Part shown: in pieces, positions 16,317-24,150 of the stretch
Numbering within the stretch: the stretch's first letter is position 1
Layout of the letters: each line of letters begins with the position of its first letter
Origin: Deltaproteobacteria bacterium
GTDB lineage: Bacteria > Desulfobacterota > DSM-4660 > Desulfatiglandales > HGW-15
Length of the DNA: 31,535 nt
Direction of reading: 5' to 3'
Assembly: GCA_016926135.1 (NCBI GenBank)
Contig: JAFGPH010000630.1
Coordinates: 1-31,535 of the forward strand
Notes under the pieces: generated by a model
Seen by the model: the letters and a program-made list of their open reading frames with translations, nothing else
Database searches by the model: none
Told to the model about the DNA's origin: nothing
Made by a program: the position numbers and the translations under genes

Positions 16317-18398
16317 TTACGCCTTAGAAACAGAGCACAGCAGCGATCTGTACTCGGGGAATCCGGAAATGGGATCAATGGCCATGTTGTCAGTCAGGCA
16401 GTTGGCATTCGCACCGCTTGCATTGCTCCACCCGTGCAACATATTCACGACCCTTGGGTGAATATCGTGGGTCAGGTTGGCCTTCACTTCAATCGACCCT
16501 CTTTGACTCTCAACCCTGACCAGGTCACCGTCAGCAATACTGAACTCGGTCGCGGTTTCGCTATGGATTTCCAAAAGAGGTTCAGGATAGCGTTTGCTGA
16601 GGCTTGGTAAATGGCGATACCTTGAATGGGTATAGGCCCCCGTCCTTGCTCCTGTCGTCAGTACCAAAGGATATTTCTTACTGAGATCAGGCCGCCCTAC
16701 GAAAGTCTCCACAGGCTCATGGAATGTCGGAATGGGATCATAGCCCATCTCGGTCAACATTTCCGAGAAAATTTCTACCTTACCTGAAGAAGTAGCGAAG
16801 CCCCCGGTCAAATACTTTTTGTATTTCCGCTCCTGATAATAAAGGCCGCCAGGATGCTTTTTGAGTTCATCAAGGGTAACGGATGTCGGCTTAAGCAGAT
16901 CCACCATCAACTGGTCTGCGTCTTGCCATGGAAAATGTTCCCCGTATCCCATTCTCCTGCCCAACTCCGCCCATATCTTCCAATCTTCCCTCGTGTTTCC
17001 AATGGGTTCAATCACTTTATTGGATTTTGCAATTAAGGGAATCCCTTCATGATTGAAGTAAATGTCTCTAATCTCCTCGCTTTCAAGAAAGCTGGATGCA
17101 GGAAGCACCAGACTGGCAAGCTGAGCGGTCTCTGTCATGAATAGATCTTCAACAACAAGGAACTCCAGCCTTTCAAAAGCCTTCTTAACCCGGAGGCTGT
17201 TGGGCCATCCAACGAGCGGGTTGGCCCCAACCACAAACATCGCCTTTATAGGATAAGGTTTTTCGCTTAGCATGACTTCAGTCAACGATGTTGCCGACGG
17301 TTCAAGAAAGTATTTCTTATACAAAGGGATGTGATCCCCCACAGTGATACCTTGCTTGATGCCGTCCAAGAGACGAAAATTGGCATAGGCTAGACCCGGC
17401 ACGATCAGATTGCCCCCTGCAATGTCTATGTTGCCTGTAATGGCTGCCAGGATCGCAAGGGCTCTCATGGTCTGAATGCCGTTGCTGCAGTGCTCGAGTG
17501 ATATTCCAGGGGCAATACAAGATGGTTTTGTGGACGCATAGGTCCGAGCGATCGTCCTTATGGTTTCAGCAGGAACCCAGGTGATTTCTTCGACCCTCTC
17601 GGGGGGGAAAGCCCTTACGTACTCTGCCAGCTTTTCAAACCCTAAGGTCCAATCGTTTACGAATGCCTTATCAAAAAGCCCCTCTGCTACGATGACATGA
17701 ATCAGACCGAGGGCTAACGCACAGTCTGTGCCGGGCCGAATCTGGGCTGTGAGGTTCGCTTTTTTTGCCAAGCCTGTCTTTCTTGGATCAATAACAATTA
17801 ATTTCGCCCCGCTTCCAATCAGACTGTGAATAGCATCCCTCTCGGAAGCACTGCTTTCCGGGGCATTTCTCCCCCAAACCAGAATACACTTTGTCTCTGC
17901 GCAAGACAGATCGGCATTCAGAATTCCCCCGCAGGTGATCAAATAGGCCATCACCCTCGCAAAAAAACAGTGATATCCAGCAGAGGTTGCGTTTGGGGTA
18001 CCGTAGAGATCTGCAAATCTCTTTACCACCGATCTAAGCATCGGTCCAATACAGGTGGGATTGCCCATGTAAATGACTGCGGCCTCAGGCCCGTGCTTTT
18101 CTTGGATTTCGGCGAGCTTGTCGGACATCAGATGAAAAGCCTCATCCCAAGTTATCTTCACGAACTGGCCATTATCCTTCAGTAAAGGATCGGTGAGCCT
18201 TTTTTCGGAATGAACGAGTTCAGGGATCGCGAAGGGTTTCATGCAGAGATTGTGGAAGGGATGTTCCTGCGCACCCTCGATCCGGATAATCTTTCCGTCC
18301 CGGACATAGGCGACAATGCCACAATGATTTGAACACATATTGCAGATGGTCTTTTTCATCTGAGGCTCAGCAAAGCCCCCTTGGTTCTGCTCGCTCAT
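16317..18398 (-). CDS. Cytoplasmic Mo/W-bis-MGD oxidoreductase (DMSO reductase family)
   Basis: A 693-residue single-subunit member of the molybdopterin oxidoreductase superfamily. Cys19, Cys22, Cys26 and Cys52 (CNMCSNHC...NLCMK) bind an N-terminal [4Fe-4S] cluster. The likely metal ligand is Cys144 in GTPNATSAGYHCFFAR. The C-terminal ~110 residues are the dinucleotide-binding domain (TTGARTGAYTHSRYRHLPSL onward). There is no Tat signal, so it should act in the cytoplasm. No Fe-S or membrane partner gene adjoins it, unlike the related enzyme at 26991-29102. The ATG at 18398 follows AGGAGGTTGTTT; a TTG two codons earlier is an alternative. Relatives include formate dehydrogenase-like, acetylene hydratase-like and transhydroxylase-like enzymes, and the substrate cannot be assigned. 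It lies between an SMP-30-like gene and dctQM. Confidence 0.9.
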   Translation of the reverse strand: MSEQNQGGFAEPQMKKTICNMCSNHCGIVAYVRDGKIIRIEGAQEHPFHNLCMKPFAIPELVHSEKRLTDPLLKDNGQFVKITWDEAFHLMSDKLAEIQEKHGPEAAVIYMGNPTCIGPMLRSVVKRFADLYGTPNATSAGYHCFFARVMAYLITCGGILNADLSCAETKCILVWGRNAPESSASERDAIHSLIGSGAKLIVIDPRKTGLAKKANLTAQIRPGTDCALALGLIHVIVAEGLFDKAFVNDWTLGFEKLAEYVRAFPPERVEEITWVPAETIRTIARTYASTKPSCIAPGISLEHCSNGIQTMRALAILAAITGNIDIAGGNLIVPGLAYANFRLLDGIKQGITVGDHIPLYKKYFLEPSATSLTEVMLSEKPYPIKAMFVVGANPLVGWPNSLRVKKAFERLEFLVVEDLFMTETAQLASLVLPASSFLESEEIRDIYFNHEGIPLIAKSNKVIEPIGNTREDWKIWAELGRRMGYGEHFPWQDADQLMVDLLKPTSVTLDELKKHPGGLYYQERKYKKYLTGGFATSSGKVEIFSEMLTEMGYDPIPTFHEPVETFVGRPDLSKKYPLVLTTGARTGAYTHSRYRHLPSLSKRYPEPLLEIHSETATEFSIADGDLVRVESQRGSIEVKANLTHDIHPRVVNMLHGWSNASGANANCLTDNMAIDPISGFPEYRSLLCSVSKA

Positions 18399-18496
18399 AA
18401 ACAACCTCCTGAAACCGGAATCGCTAAAAGCGTTTCCCCAGCAAAATTGCCGCCGCTTACCCTGCCTGTTTATGCCCCAGGAAAGCCCGCTCCTTC

Positions 18497-18526
18497 AGGC
18501 CAATAAGGCAAAAGCCCTATTGGCCT
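18497..18526. repeat. Stable hairpin AGGCCAATA...TATTGGCCT
   Basis: Arms 18497-18505 and 18518-18526 are perfectly complementary (9 bp), and an inner GGC-AAAA-GCC continues the stem after one A/C mismatch. No T tract follows on either strand, so it is not a classical intrinsic terminator. It may stabilise the 3' end of the SMP-30-like message or the 5' leader of the Mo/W enzyme message. Confidence 0.5.
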
Positions 18527-18600
18527 ATATCGCATCGGGAAGAAACCCGTGCGTGTCCCGAGGGCGGATTAGGAACCGGCTCACGGTTGTCTTTATATCA

Positions 18601-18675
18601 GTCATTCCGGCCGAAGAGAAGCGGAGAGCCGGAATCCAGTGGCTTCTCTGGATGCCGTATCAAGTCTGGCATGAC
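18601..18675. repeat. Dispersed palindromic repeat (GTCATTCCGG...CTGGCATGAC type)
   Basis: The unit begins GTCATTCCGG, contains GCCGGAATCCAGTGG and CTGGATGCCG, and ends AGTCTGGCATGAC. GTCAT and ATGAC close the ends, and CATTCCGGC pairs with GCCGGAATC to form an internal hairpin. From general knowledge, near-identical 'cattccggc-gaaa-gccggaatccag...ctggatgcc...ggcatgac' units are scattered through many Desulfobacterota intergenic regions. Only one copy was seen in this window. This copy carries an insertion in the first loop (CGAAGAGAAGCGGAGA). Confidence 0.7.
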
Positions 18676-18716
18676 AATACCATTATGAGACGGTTCATAA
18701 GTGACCTGTATGAATC

Positions 18717-19604
18717 CTACTTGGGCGGCGGAGGAGGAATAGCCAGCCCAGGAATGGCCACATCTACCTTGTAAATCACCCTTTTCCAGCCCTCGGTGAT
18801 ATAGAGGGTCTTGTTCTCAGGTCCGCCGAAGCGTGCGTTGTCCGTACCAATCCCTCCCGGGTCTGGTACCTCGATCACCTCAATAATTTCACCCTTTAAG
18901 GGTTCGAGCACGAAAACCTTGCCAAACCCAAAATGCCCGATATACAGATTCCCAAGGATGTCCATACCCATACTGTCCGGTCCCCAGCCTCCGCTAAAAT
19001 ACGTCATGGCATGGAGAAATACATGGGACCTCCCCCCATCGAGCAGCATGGCGCGCAATACGCGGTTCCTTCCAAATTCACATACGTAGATATAATCTTC
19101 ATTAGGCGAAATGAGCACACCGTTAGGAAACGCCAAATTCTCCATAAAGGGAACGATCTCTCCAGATGTGGCATCAACCCTGTAGACTACGCCCACAGGA
19201 TTGGAGATGCTTGTACCCCAAGGGTCCGAGAAAAATATATTGCAGTTGGAGTCAATGATTAGATCGTTGGGTCCGTTGAATTTCTTTCCCTTGTAATTCC
19301 CTACGATCACCTCGTGCTTCTTTTTTTTGGGATCAAGGGAGACGATGCCCATGTCGCGGTGCGCGATAAGGAGTCTCTTGTTTTTGCTATCGTAAATCAT
19401 GCCGTTCGGCCCCATGAGATCCCCCGGGGCGCCTATATTATAAAACTGCTCGTATTTTCCCTCAGGGGTCACCCGCGAGATCCAACCGGCTTCAATTTCC
19501 ACAAAGTACAGGTGACCATCTTCCGGGACATAAGAAGGCCCTTCGATAAAACCTTTTCCGGGAATTGAAGCCAACGTTTCAATCCTTCCGGTTACAATCT
19601 TCAT
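18717..19604 (-). CDS. SMP-30/gluconolactonase-like beta-propeller protein
   Basis: A 295-residue six-bladed propeller of the SMP-30/LRE family. The expected metal ligands are in place in order: the Glu of FIEGPSYVPEDG (about residue 20), the Asn of NGPNDLIIDS and of AFPNGVLISPNEDY, and the Asp of GPDSMGMDILGNLYI. Members hydrolyse lactones of sugar acids or other hydroxy-acid lactones using a divalent metal. No signal peptide, so it is cytoplasmic. It ends in a proline run (IPPPPPK). The start ATG follows GGGAGGGCTTAAT. It lies 185 bp downstream of dctP, which suggests that it acts on the imported compound (inference). Strictosidine-synthase-like propellers look similar. Confidence 0.85.
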   Translation of the reverse strand: MKIVTGRIETLASIPGKGFIEGPSYVPEDGHLYFVEIEAGWISRVTPEGKYEQFYNIGAPGDLMGPNGMIYDSKNKRLLIAHRDMGIVSLDPKKKKHEVIVGNYKGKKFNGPNDLIIDSNCNIFFSDPWGTSISNPVGVVYRVDATSGEIVPFMENLAFPNGVLISPNEDYIYVCEFGRNRVLRAMLLDGGRSHVFLHAMTYFSGGWGPDSMGMDILGNLYIGHFGFGKVFVLEPLKGEIIEVIEVPDPGGIGTDNARFGGPENKTLYITEGWKRVIYKVDVAIPGLAIPPPPPK

Positions 19605-19789
19605 ATTAAGCCCTCCCTTTTCCTTTTCTTATGTCTGCCGTCAGTGCAAACTGACAACGGAAAAACGTAAACCTCAAGCTTCCATAATAGGGTTTCCCGT
19701 TGACCGTAACCCCCCTTGTACGTTATTCAATCCTCAACGTAGTGGAGCGCCACAAAAAATCAAATTTGCCGAAGTGGAATTGAAAGAAA

Positions 19790-20905
19790 TCACTTTAAGT
19801 TAGGAGGACTGGGAAACTTATAGCCTTCCTTCTCCATGGCTTTTACGAAAAAGTCAGCAATCGAGTCAGCCGGATAGCCTTTCTTTTTGCAGTTCGCTAT
19901 GGTTTTTGCCGCGACGCGCGCTTTATTGAGCACATTATCCCATCGGGCGCGCTCGCTCTCGGGAAGATCGTATACCGTCACACCTGCCTTCTTCATTACA
20001 TCTAGGGCCACATTCAATTCCTTCACCCCCCTCTTGTAGAGATCCCACGAAAATTCATTGCCTACTTCGACTAAAATCTCTTGCACCTCCTTGGGGAGTT
20101 TATTCCACTTGTTTAGGTTGATGGTGATCACCCCGGCGATATTGGCCCCTGCAAGACTCAACTGGGTAAAATATTTGCCGACTTCATGAATCTTGAACGC
20201 TGTCACCACATTGGCGGGCATGGAATAGCCGTCAATAACCCCCGTATCCATTGACGTGTAAACATCGTTGTATGACGCCTGCACCGATGTCGCGCCGAGG
20301 GCGGCGAGCCAGGGAAGCATAGGGCCCCCATGCCCCAGTTTCTTCCCTTTCAAGTCCTCCATCGTCTTAACCGGAAACTTTGTGATGAGCTCATAGGGTG
20401 CCTGAGACCAGTACGCATGCCCGACTCTCCTCTGTTTAAAGTTTTTCAGGTTTTCATCAAAGATGGGGAAATGGTCGATGGTCTTGTTGTGCGCTATGAT
20501 CAGTTTGTCGATGTCCTTGGTGGCAAATGGAATCCAATAGGTAAAATTCCATACTTCGAGCTTGGACATCTCAAAAACCTGAACAACGAGTCCGAGGTCA
20601 GCCAACCCGTTTTCAACCGTTTCAAGAACCTCTCCCAGTTTTGCCAGCGTGCCACCGTAAAAGCTCTTGAACTTCACCTCGTATTTCTGTGTCTTTGCAG
20701 TAACTCTCTTTTCCACTTCACGACAGAAAAAATCCTCAACGCTCTTTACCCAAAAGGTGCCAGCTGAGTAAGGATGGCCGGCAGCCATACGCAGGTTAAT
20801 GGTCTCCCGCGTCGCGGCCGCTGCCTGGCTCGTGGAAAGAAGAAGCAAAACGGCAACAAAACCGAACAGCACCAACCAAACCGAAACTTTGTGATGGCTT
20901 TTCAT
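19790..20905 (-). CDS. dctP: TRAP transporter solute-binding protein (DctP family)
   Basis: A 371-residue periplasmic binding protein. Residues 1-31 form a Sec signal peptide (MKSHHK, hydrophobic WLVLFGFVAVLLLLS, then SQAAAA). DctP family features are present: ETINLRMAAGHPYSAGTFW at the mature start, FPVKTMEDLKGKKLG with the family's K(T/S)xxDLKGxK motif, and the VQASYNDVYTSMDTGVIDGYSMP region that holds the substrate-binding turn. The ATG at 20905 follows GAGAAAAAG and gives a proper signal peptide; longer upstream frames do not. It probably works with the dctQ and dctM products encoded at 14402-16233. The gene is AT-richer than dctQM, matching its own neighbours instead. Confidence 0.92.
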   Translation of the reverse strand: MKSHHKVSVWLVLFGFVAVLLLLSTSQAAAATRETINLRMAAGHPYSAGTFWVKSVEDFFCREVEKRVTAKTQKYEVKFKSFYGGTLAKLGEVLETVENGLADLGLVVQVFEMSKLEVWNFTYWIPFATKDIDKLIIAHNKTIDHFPIFDENLKNFKQRRVGHAYWSQAPYELITKFPVKTMEDLKGKKLGHGGPMLPWLAALGATSVQASYNDVYTSMDTGVIDGYSMPANVVTAFKIHEVGKYFTQLSLAGANIAGVITINLNKWNKLPKEVQEILVEVGNEFSWDLYKRGVKELNVALDVMKKAGVTVYDLPESERARWDNVLNKARVAAKTIANCKKKGYPADSIADFFVKAMEKEGYKFPSPPNLK

Positions 20906-21127
20906 CTTTTTCTCCTTTTCTGTTGTCCTGTTTTCCCACGCGGCGCCACCCGCTGGAGGACGCGACTGCTTGAAGGAAATCCTTTCGCCCCTTCCCCCGC
21001 CGGCGACTCCAACCCCTTGCCTCGTTCCTCCAATATGGAAAGTCCCCAAAAGCCACATAAGCGTTCTTCTGAGCGCCCCACCTACTTAGTGAAAATCGCT
21101 CAGAACCACGATTTGCCGTGTCAGGAT

Positions 21128-22048
21128 TTACCCTTGCCCTGTTTCGCAATTACAAAGAGCATATCTTGCCATGTTCGAATCAGCGATAGCCTTAATTCGA
21201 TCGCGCTCTTCACAAGCATCATCATTGTCAATTAGGTGCCTAAATCGTTTTTGTGTTTTTAAGTACGCGATCACATCAATTTTATTGTCTATTTTGCGAA
21301 CCTTTTTGAGCTTTCCATCCTCCATCTCGATAATGGGTACAAGCCCGGATCGAAATCCCAACCGGCCTATCTCAAGCGTGTGTTCCGGGGGGTAGCCCCA
21401 GATTGACGGACAGGGTGTATCGATTTGGATATAGCGTGGCCCGCGGTATGTCATTGCCTTCTTGACCTTCCTTCGCAGATCGCCCAAATAAGCGACAGAA
21501 GCCGTCGCCACATAGGGGACTCCATGCGCCGCGATGATCGCAGGAAGATCCTTCTTGTTTTCAGGTTTCCCCATCGAGACTTTGCCTGGAGGATGCGTGG
21601 TGGTTGCTGCGTAAGTCATTGTGGCTCCACTCCGCTGGCCTCCCGTATTCATGTAGGCGCCATTATCCATGCAAATGTAAAGGACATCGTCTCCGCGTTC
21701 CAGCATCCCCGATAGCGATCCGAAGCCAATGTCAAAAGTGGCGCCGTCTCCACCGATAACCAACACTCTTATATGTTGCTTGTTTTTAGCTGCCAGTGCT
21801 GCCGCGACCCCACTTGCCACAGCGGGAGCATTCTCAAAAAGATGATGAATGCACGGCACCCGCCAGGAGGAGAAATCATAAGTCAGCGTAAAGGTCTCAA
21901 GGCAGCCGGTAGGCACAACGACAATTACGTCTTTCCCGGTAGCCTTCAAAATATGCCTGACTGCGATAGCCTGGCCACAACCATGGCAGGCCCTGTGTCC
22001 TGATACGAACAGGTCTTCATTCTGTGGATGTAAGCTTTGATTCAGCAT
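21128..22048 (-). CDS. porB: 2-oxoacid:ferredoxin oxidoreductase, beta (TPP) subunit
   Basis: A 306-residue TPP-binding subunit of a four-subunit pyruvate-type oxidoreductase. CHGCGQA (residues 20-26) and PTGCLETF (about 47-54) give cluster cysteines. GGDGATFDIGFGSLSGMLER (about 98-117) with the downstream MDNGAYMNTGGQRS is the Mg-TPP loop. DTPCPSIWGYPPEHTLEIGRL is the typical late segment. It decarboxylates a 2-oxoacid and passes electrons through a [4Fe-4S] cluster to PorD. The ATG at 22048 follows GAAGGAAAGTT and lies 9 bp past the porA stop. Pyruvate is the default guess for this architecture, but branched-chain 2-oxoacids are possible. Confidence 0.94.
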   Translation of the reverse strand: MLNQSLHPQNEDLFVSGHRACHGCGQAIAVRHILKATGKDVIVVVPTGCLETFTLTYDFSSWRVPCIHHLFENAPAVASGVAAALAAKNKQHIRVLVIGGDGATFDIGFGSLSGMLERGDDVLYICMDNGAYMNTGGQRSGATMTYAATTTHPPGKVSMGKPENKKDLPAIIAAHGVPYVATASVAYLGDLRRKVKKAMTYRGPRYIQIDTPCPSIWGYPPEHTLEIGRLGFRSGLVPIIEMEDGKLKKVRKIDNKIDVIAYLKTQKRFRHLIDNDDACEERDRIKAIADSNMARYALCNCETGQG

Positions 22049-22057
22049 AACTTTCCT

Positions 22058-23260
22058 TCATGGGATGATTTCAAGATCAACGTCCATCCAATGGGGCTCT
22101 AAAGGGTACGAACCTGATCCAGAATGTTTTTCAGATAGTTGTACAATCTTCCTAATCGTCTCTATGCTAATAGACCTACCTCCCAGCCCTGCCACCACAT
22201 CAAAGACAAAGGGCGCGTTCTTTCGCCCATAGAGTTTTGCCTTGAGATCCATGCCGACGGCCCCTTCACTCCCCATTGAAACATTGGCATCCAAAACGGC
22301 TATGATCTTTGCAGTATCGATCGCCTGGAGGATATCTTCGTAGGGGAACGGCCTGTAACAGCGAATCTTGATAAGACCTACCTTGACTCCTTGTAGGCGA
22401 AGTTCATCCACTGCGTCTTTTGCCGTTCCCGCGACAGATCCCATAGCTACCAGAAGAACTGAGGCTTCCTCCGTCCGATATTTCTCAATGAGGCTACCAT
22501 GATCTCGTCCCGTTATCTTAGAAAGGTCAGCAAAGATGCGCCTGATTCCCTGTTTGCCTTTTTGCATGGCTTGGTGAATGCTGTACCTAAATTCCATGTA
22601 AAGATCATCGTTGGCGATGGGTCCCCAGCTTTCGGGATTGTTCACATCCAGGAAGTGGGGGGGGGTAAATGGAGGCAAGAATTTATCGACGTCACTCTGG
22701 AGCACTAGGCACACCCTCTCGTAAGAATGAGTGAGAACCCAGCCATCCATGCAAACCATGACCGGGAGGAGTATTTCGGGATCTTCCGCAATTTTGAAGG
22801 CGGCGAGGTGTGTGTCATATGCCTCCTGGATGTTTTCGACATAGATTTGAATGATCCCGGAATCCCTCAGGCTCATCGCATCCTGATGATCCGGCTGGAT
22901 GCTGATCGGAGCCGAAAGCGCTCGGTTAACACCAGTCATAACAAACGGTAAGCGCATCCCGACACTAGCGTAGATCACCTCAGTCATAAGAAGAAGACCC
23001 TGGGATGTAGAAGCGGTATAAGCCCTGGCCCCGGCAGCGGAAGCGCCTGCCAAAACGCTGGCAGCAGAGAACTCGGACTCAACCCTCACGTATCGGGATT
23101 CAAGATCTCCTTGGGCGACCATTCTTGCCAGAGCTTCGACGATGTGCGTCTGAGGGCTGATAGGATAGGATGATATAACCTCTGGACGGCAGGCTTTCAC
23201 TGCCATAGCCACCGCCTCCGAGCCTTCGAGAACTTTTTCGGTACCTTTCACGCCCACCAT
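22058..23260 (-). CDS. porA: 2-oxoacid:ferredoxin oxidoreductase, alpha subunit
   Basis: The 400-residue alpha subunit, of usual length. SSYPISPQTHIVEALARM (about 31-48), VRVESEFSAASVLAGASAAGARAYT and TSQGLLLMTEVIYASVGMRLPFVM follow the PorA pyrimidine-domain pattern. MTGVNRALSAPISIQPDHQDAM holds the Arg and Asp that contact the 2-oxoacid and cofactor in the family. The C-terminal transketolase-like domain runs from about 255. I start it at the ATG at 23260: the porD stop is TGA at 23264-23262, giving a TGA-G-ATG junction, and upstream in-frame codons lie inside porD. It is co-transcribed with porG, porD and porB. Confidence 0.94.
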   Translation of the reverse strand: MVGVKGTEKVLEGSEAVAMAVKACRPEVISSYPISPQTHIVEALARMVAQGDLESRYVRVESEFSAASVLAGASAAGARAYTASTSQGLLLMTEVIYASVGMRLPFVMTGVNRALSAPISIQPDHQDAMSLRDSGIIQIYVENIQEAYDTHLAAFKIAEDPEILLPVMVCMDGWVLTHSYERVCLVLQSDVDKFLPPFTPPHFLDVNNPESWGPIANDDLYMEFRYSIHQAMQKGKQGIRRIFADLSKITGRDHGSLIEKYRTEEASVLLVAMGSVAGTAKDAVDELRLQGVKVGLIKIRCYRPFPYEDILQAIDTAKIIAVLDANVSMGSEGAVGMDLKAKLYGRKNAPFVFDVVAGLGGRSISIETIRKIVQLSEKHSGSGSYPLEPHWMDVDLEIIP

Positions 23261-23261
23261 C

Positions 23262-23519
23262 TCATCTCGCCTCGAAACCCATCTCAATGGCCCCCGCGCC
23301 GCATTCGTAAGCACAGAGGCCGCATCCTTTGCAATAATCATAATCAATCGTGTAGATGCCGTTTAGTTTGTGAATAGCATTGTCGGGACATACCTCCTCA
23401 CATATCCCGCACCCGCTGCAAAGCTCGTAATGGACGATCGGTTTTTGATCTCGCCACGAGCCCGTCTTGTAATCCAGAGACGTACCGCCTTTAACGACTG
23501 CACCCAATGTGATTTTCAC
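23262..23519 (-). CDS. porD: 2-oxoacid:ferredoxin oxidoreductase, delta (2x[4Fe-4S]) subunit
   Basis: An 85-residue bacterial-type ferredoxin subunit with two motifs, CSGCGICEEVCPDNAI (about 34-49) and CKGCGLCAYECGAGAI (about 63-78). In the second motif the usual CP is CG. It carries electrons from the TPP subunit towards free ferredoxin. It begins with GTG at 23519, which overlaps the porG stop by four bases (GTGA). The short N-terminal part (KGGTSLDYKTGSWRDQKPI) is typical of PorD. Confidence 0.94.
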   Translation of the reverse strand: MKITLGAVVKGGTSLDYKTGSWRDQKPIVHYELCSGCGICEEVCPDNAIHKLNGIYTIDYDYCKGCGLCAYECGAGAIEMGFEAR

Positions 23520-24073
23520 GACAATCGCTCCATCATTCTCGCGTAACTTTCTTTAACGATACGTGCGTTCTTCTCACCCAACTCACCGGGGAGTCGGTTC
23601 AAAACAGCCCTGATCGCAGCTTCAAGGGACAATGCGTTGGTAAGGCCAGCAAAAGCACCCAAGAGAGCCGAGTTGATTATGGGTTTGCCAAGTATGCTCC
23701 TTGCGAGTTCATCCGCAGAGATGGCGAATAACTTCCATGGCAAACTGGGGATCCCCAACTCTGAACGGGATTTCTCTGTGTTCACAAGCGCAATCCCATT
23801 TTCTTTCAGCCCTGAAAAAACATCGGTCTCGCCCAATATGGTTACATCCTGCACGATCACGCAGTCAGGATTCTCCACCCTGCTTCTTATCCTGATGGGT
23901 TTGTCATCCAACCTGCAAAATGCCATGATCGCCTTCCCCCTTCGCTCGCCGCCACCACCGAGGAATGGGAACGCCTGTCCATACTTGCCATCCTCCAAAG
24001 CCGCAATAGCCATGAATTGGGCAAGGACCAGAGATCCCTGGCCTCCTCTGCCGTGAATCCGCACATCTATCAT
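23516..24073 (-). CDS. porG: 2-oxoacid:ferredoxin oxidoreductase, gamma subunit
   Basis: A 185-residue gamma subunit. IDVRIHGRGGQGSLVLAQFM at the start and GQAFPFLGGGGERRGKAIMA (about 32-51) are the family hallmarks, with a late SALLGAFAGLTNALSLEAA segment. I chose the ATG at 24073 because a GGGGGAGCTC ribosome site precedes it; a longer frame starting at 24112 runs through the operator dyad. It is the first gene of the porGDAB operon. A 17-bp IclR-type dyad lies 33-49 bp upstream. Confidence 0.93.
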   Translation of the reverse strand: MIDVRIHGRGGQGSLVLAQFMAIAALEDGKYGQAFPFLGGGGERRGKAIMAFCRLDDKPIRIRSRVENPDCVIVQDVTILGETDVFSGLKENGIALVNTEKSRSELGIPSLPWKLFAISADELARSILGKPIINSALLGAFAGLTNALSLEAAIRAVLNRLPGELGEKNARIVKESYARMMERLS

Positions 24074-24105
24074 GAGCTCCCCCCAATATTTTTTACAAGA
24101 ACCAA

Positions 24106-24122
24106 ATTTCATAATATGAAAT
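24106..24122. promoter_or_regulatory. Operator dyad ATTTCATA-A-TATGAAAT upstream of porG
   Basis: A perfect 8-bp inverted repeat around one central base lies 33-49 bp upstream of the porG start. The 17 bases match the dyad upstream of iclR (24937-24953) at every position except the centre. Both are followed on the plus strand by TG, two variable bases, then GTTC. A minus-strand -10-like TATTAT falls inside it, so binding should block RNA polymerase. It is most likely the site of the adjacent IclR-family regulator. Confidence 0.75.
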
Positions 24123-24150
24123 GTCGTTCAGCTGATATGAGAGCAGAGAT

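Larger units (their letters stand above)
18399..18716. other. 318-bp intergenic region with hairpin and palindromic repeat
   Basis: No gene is supported here. The stretch holds a long imperfect hairpin (18497-18526) and a dispersed-type palindromic repeat (18601-18675), described separately. A plus-strand open frame of 100 codons overlaps both elements and reads in part into the antisense of the SMP-30-like gene, so it is not called. Confidence 0.65.

Noticed and set aside
18472..18774. Possible 100-residue plus-strand gene in the SMP-30/Mo enzyme gap
   Set aside because: It overlaps a hairpin and a dispersed palindromic repeat and runs into the antisense of the SMP-30-like gene; no ribosome site.
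21063..21106. Inverted repeat CTGAGCG / CGCTCAG between porB and dctP
   Set aside because: The loop is about 21 nt and no T run follows on the minus strand, so it is too weak for a terminator. It is noted only as a possible fold.
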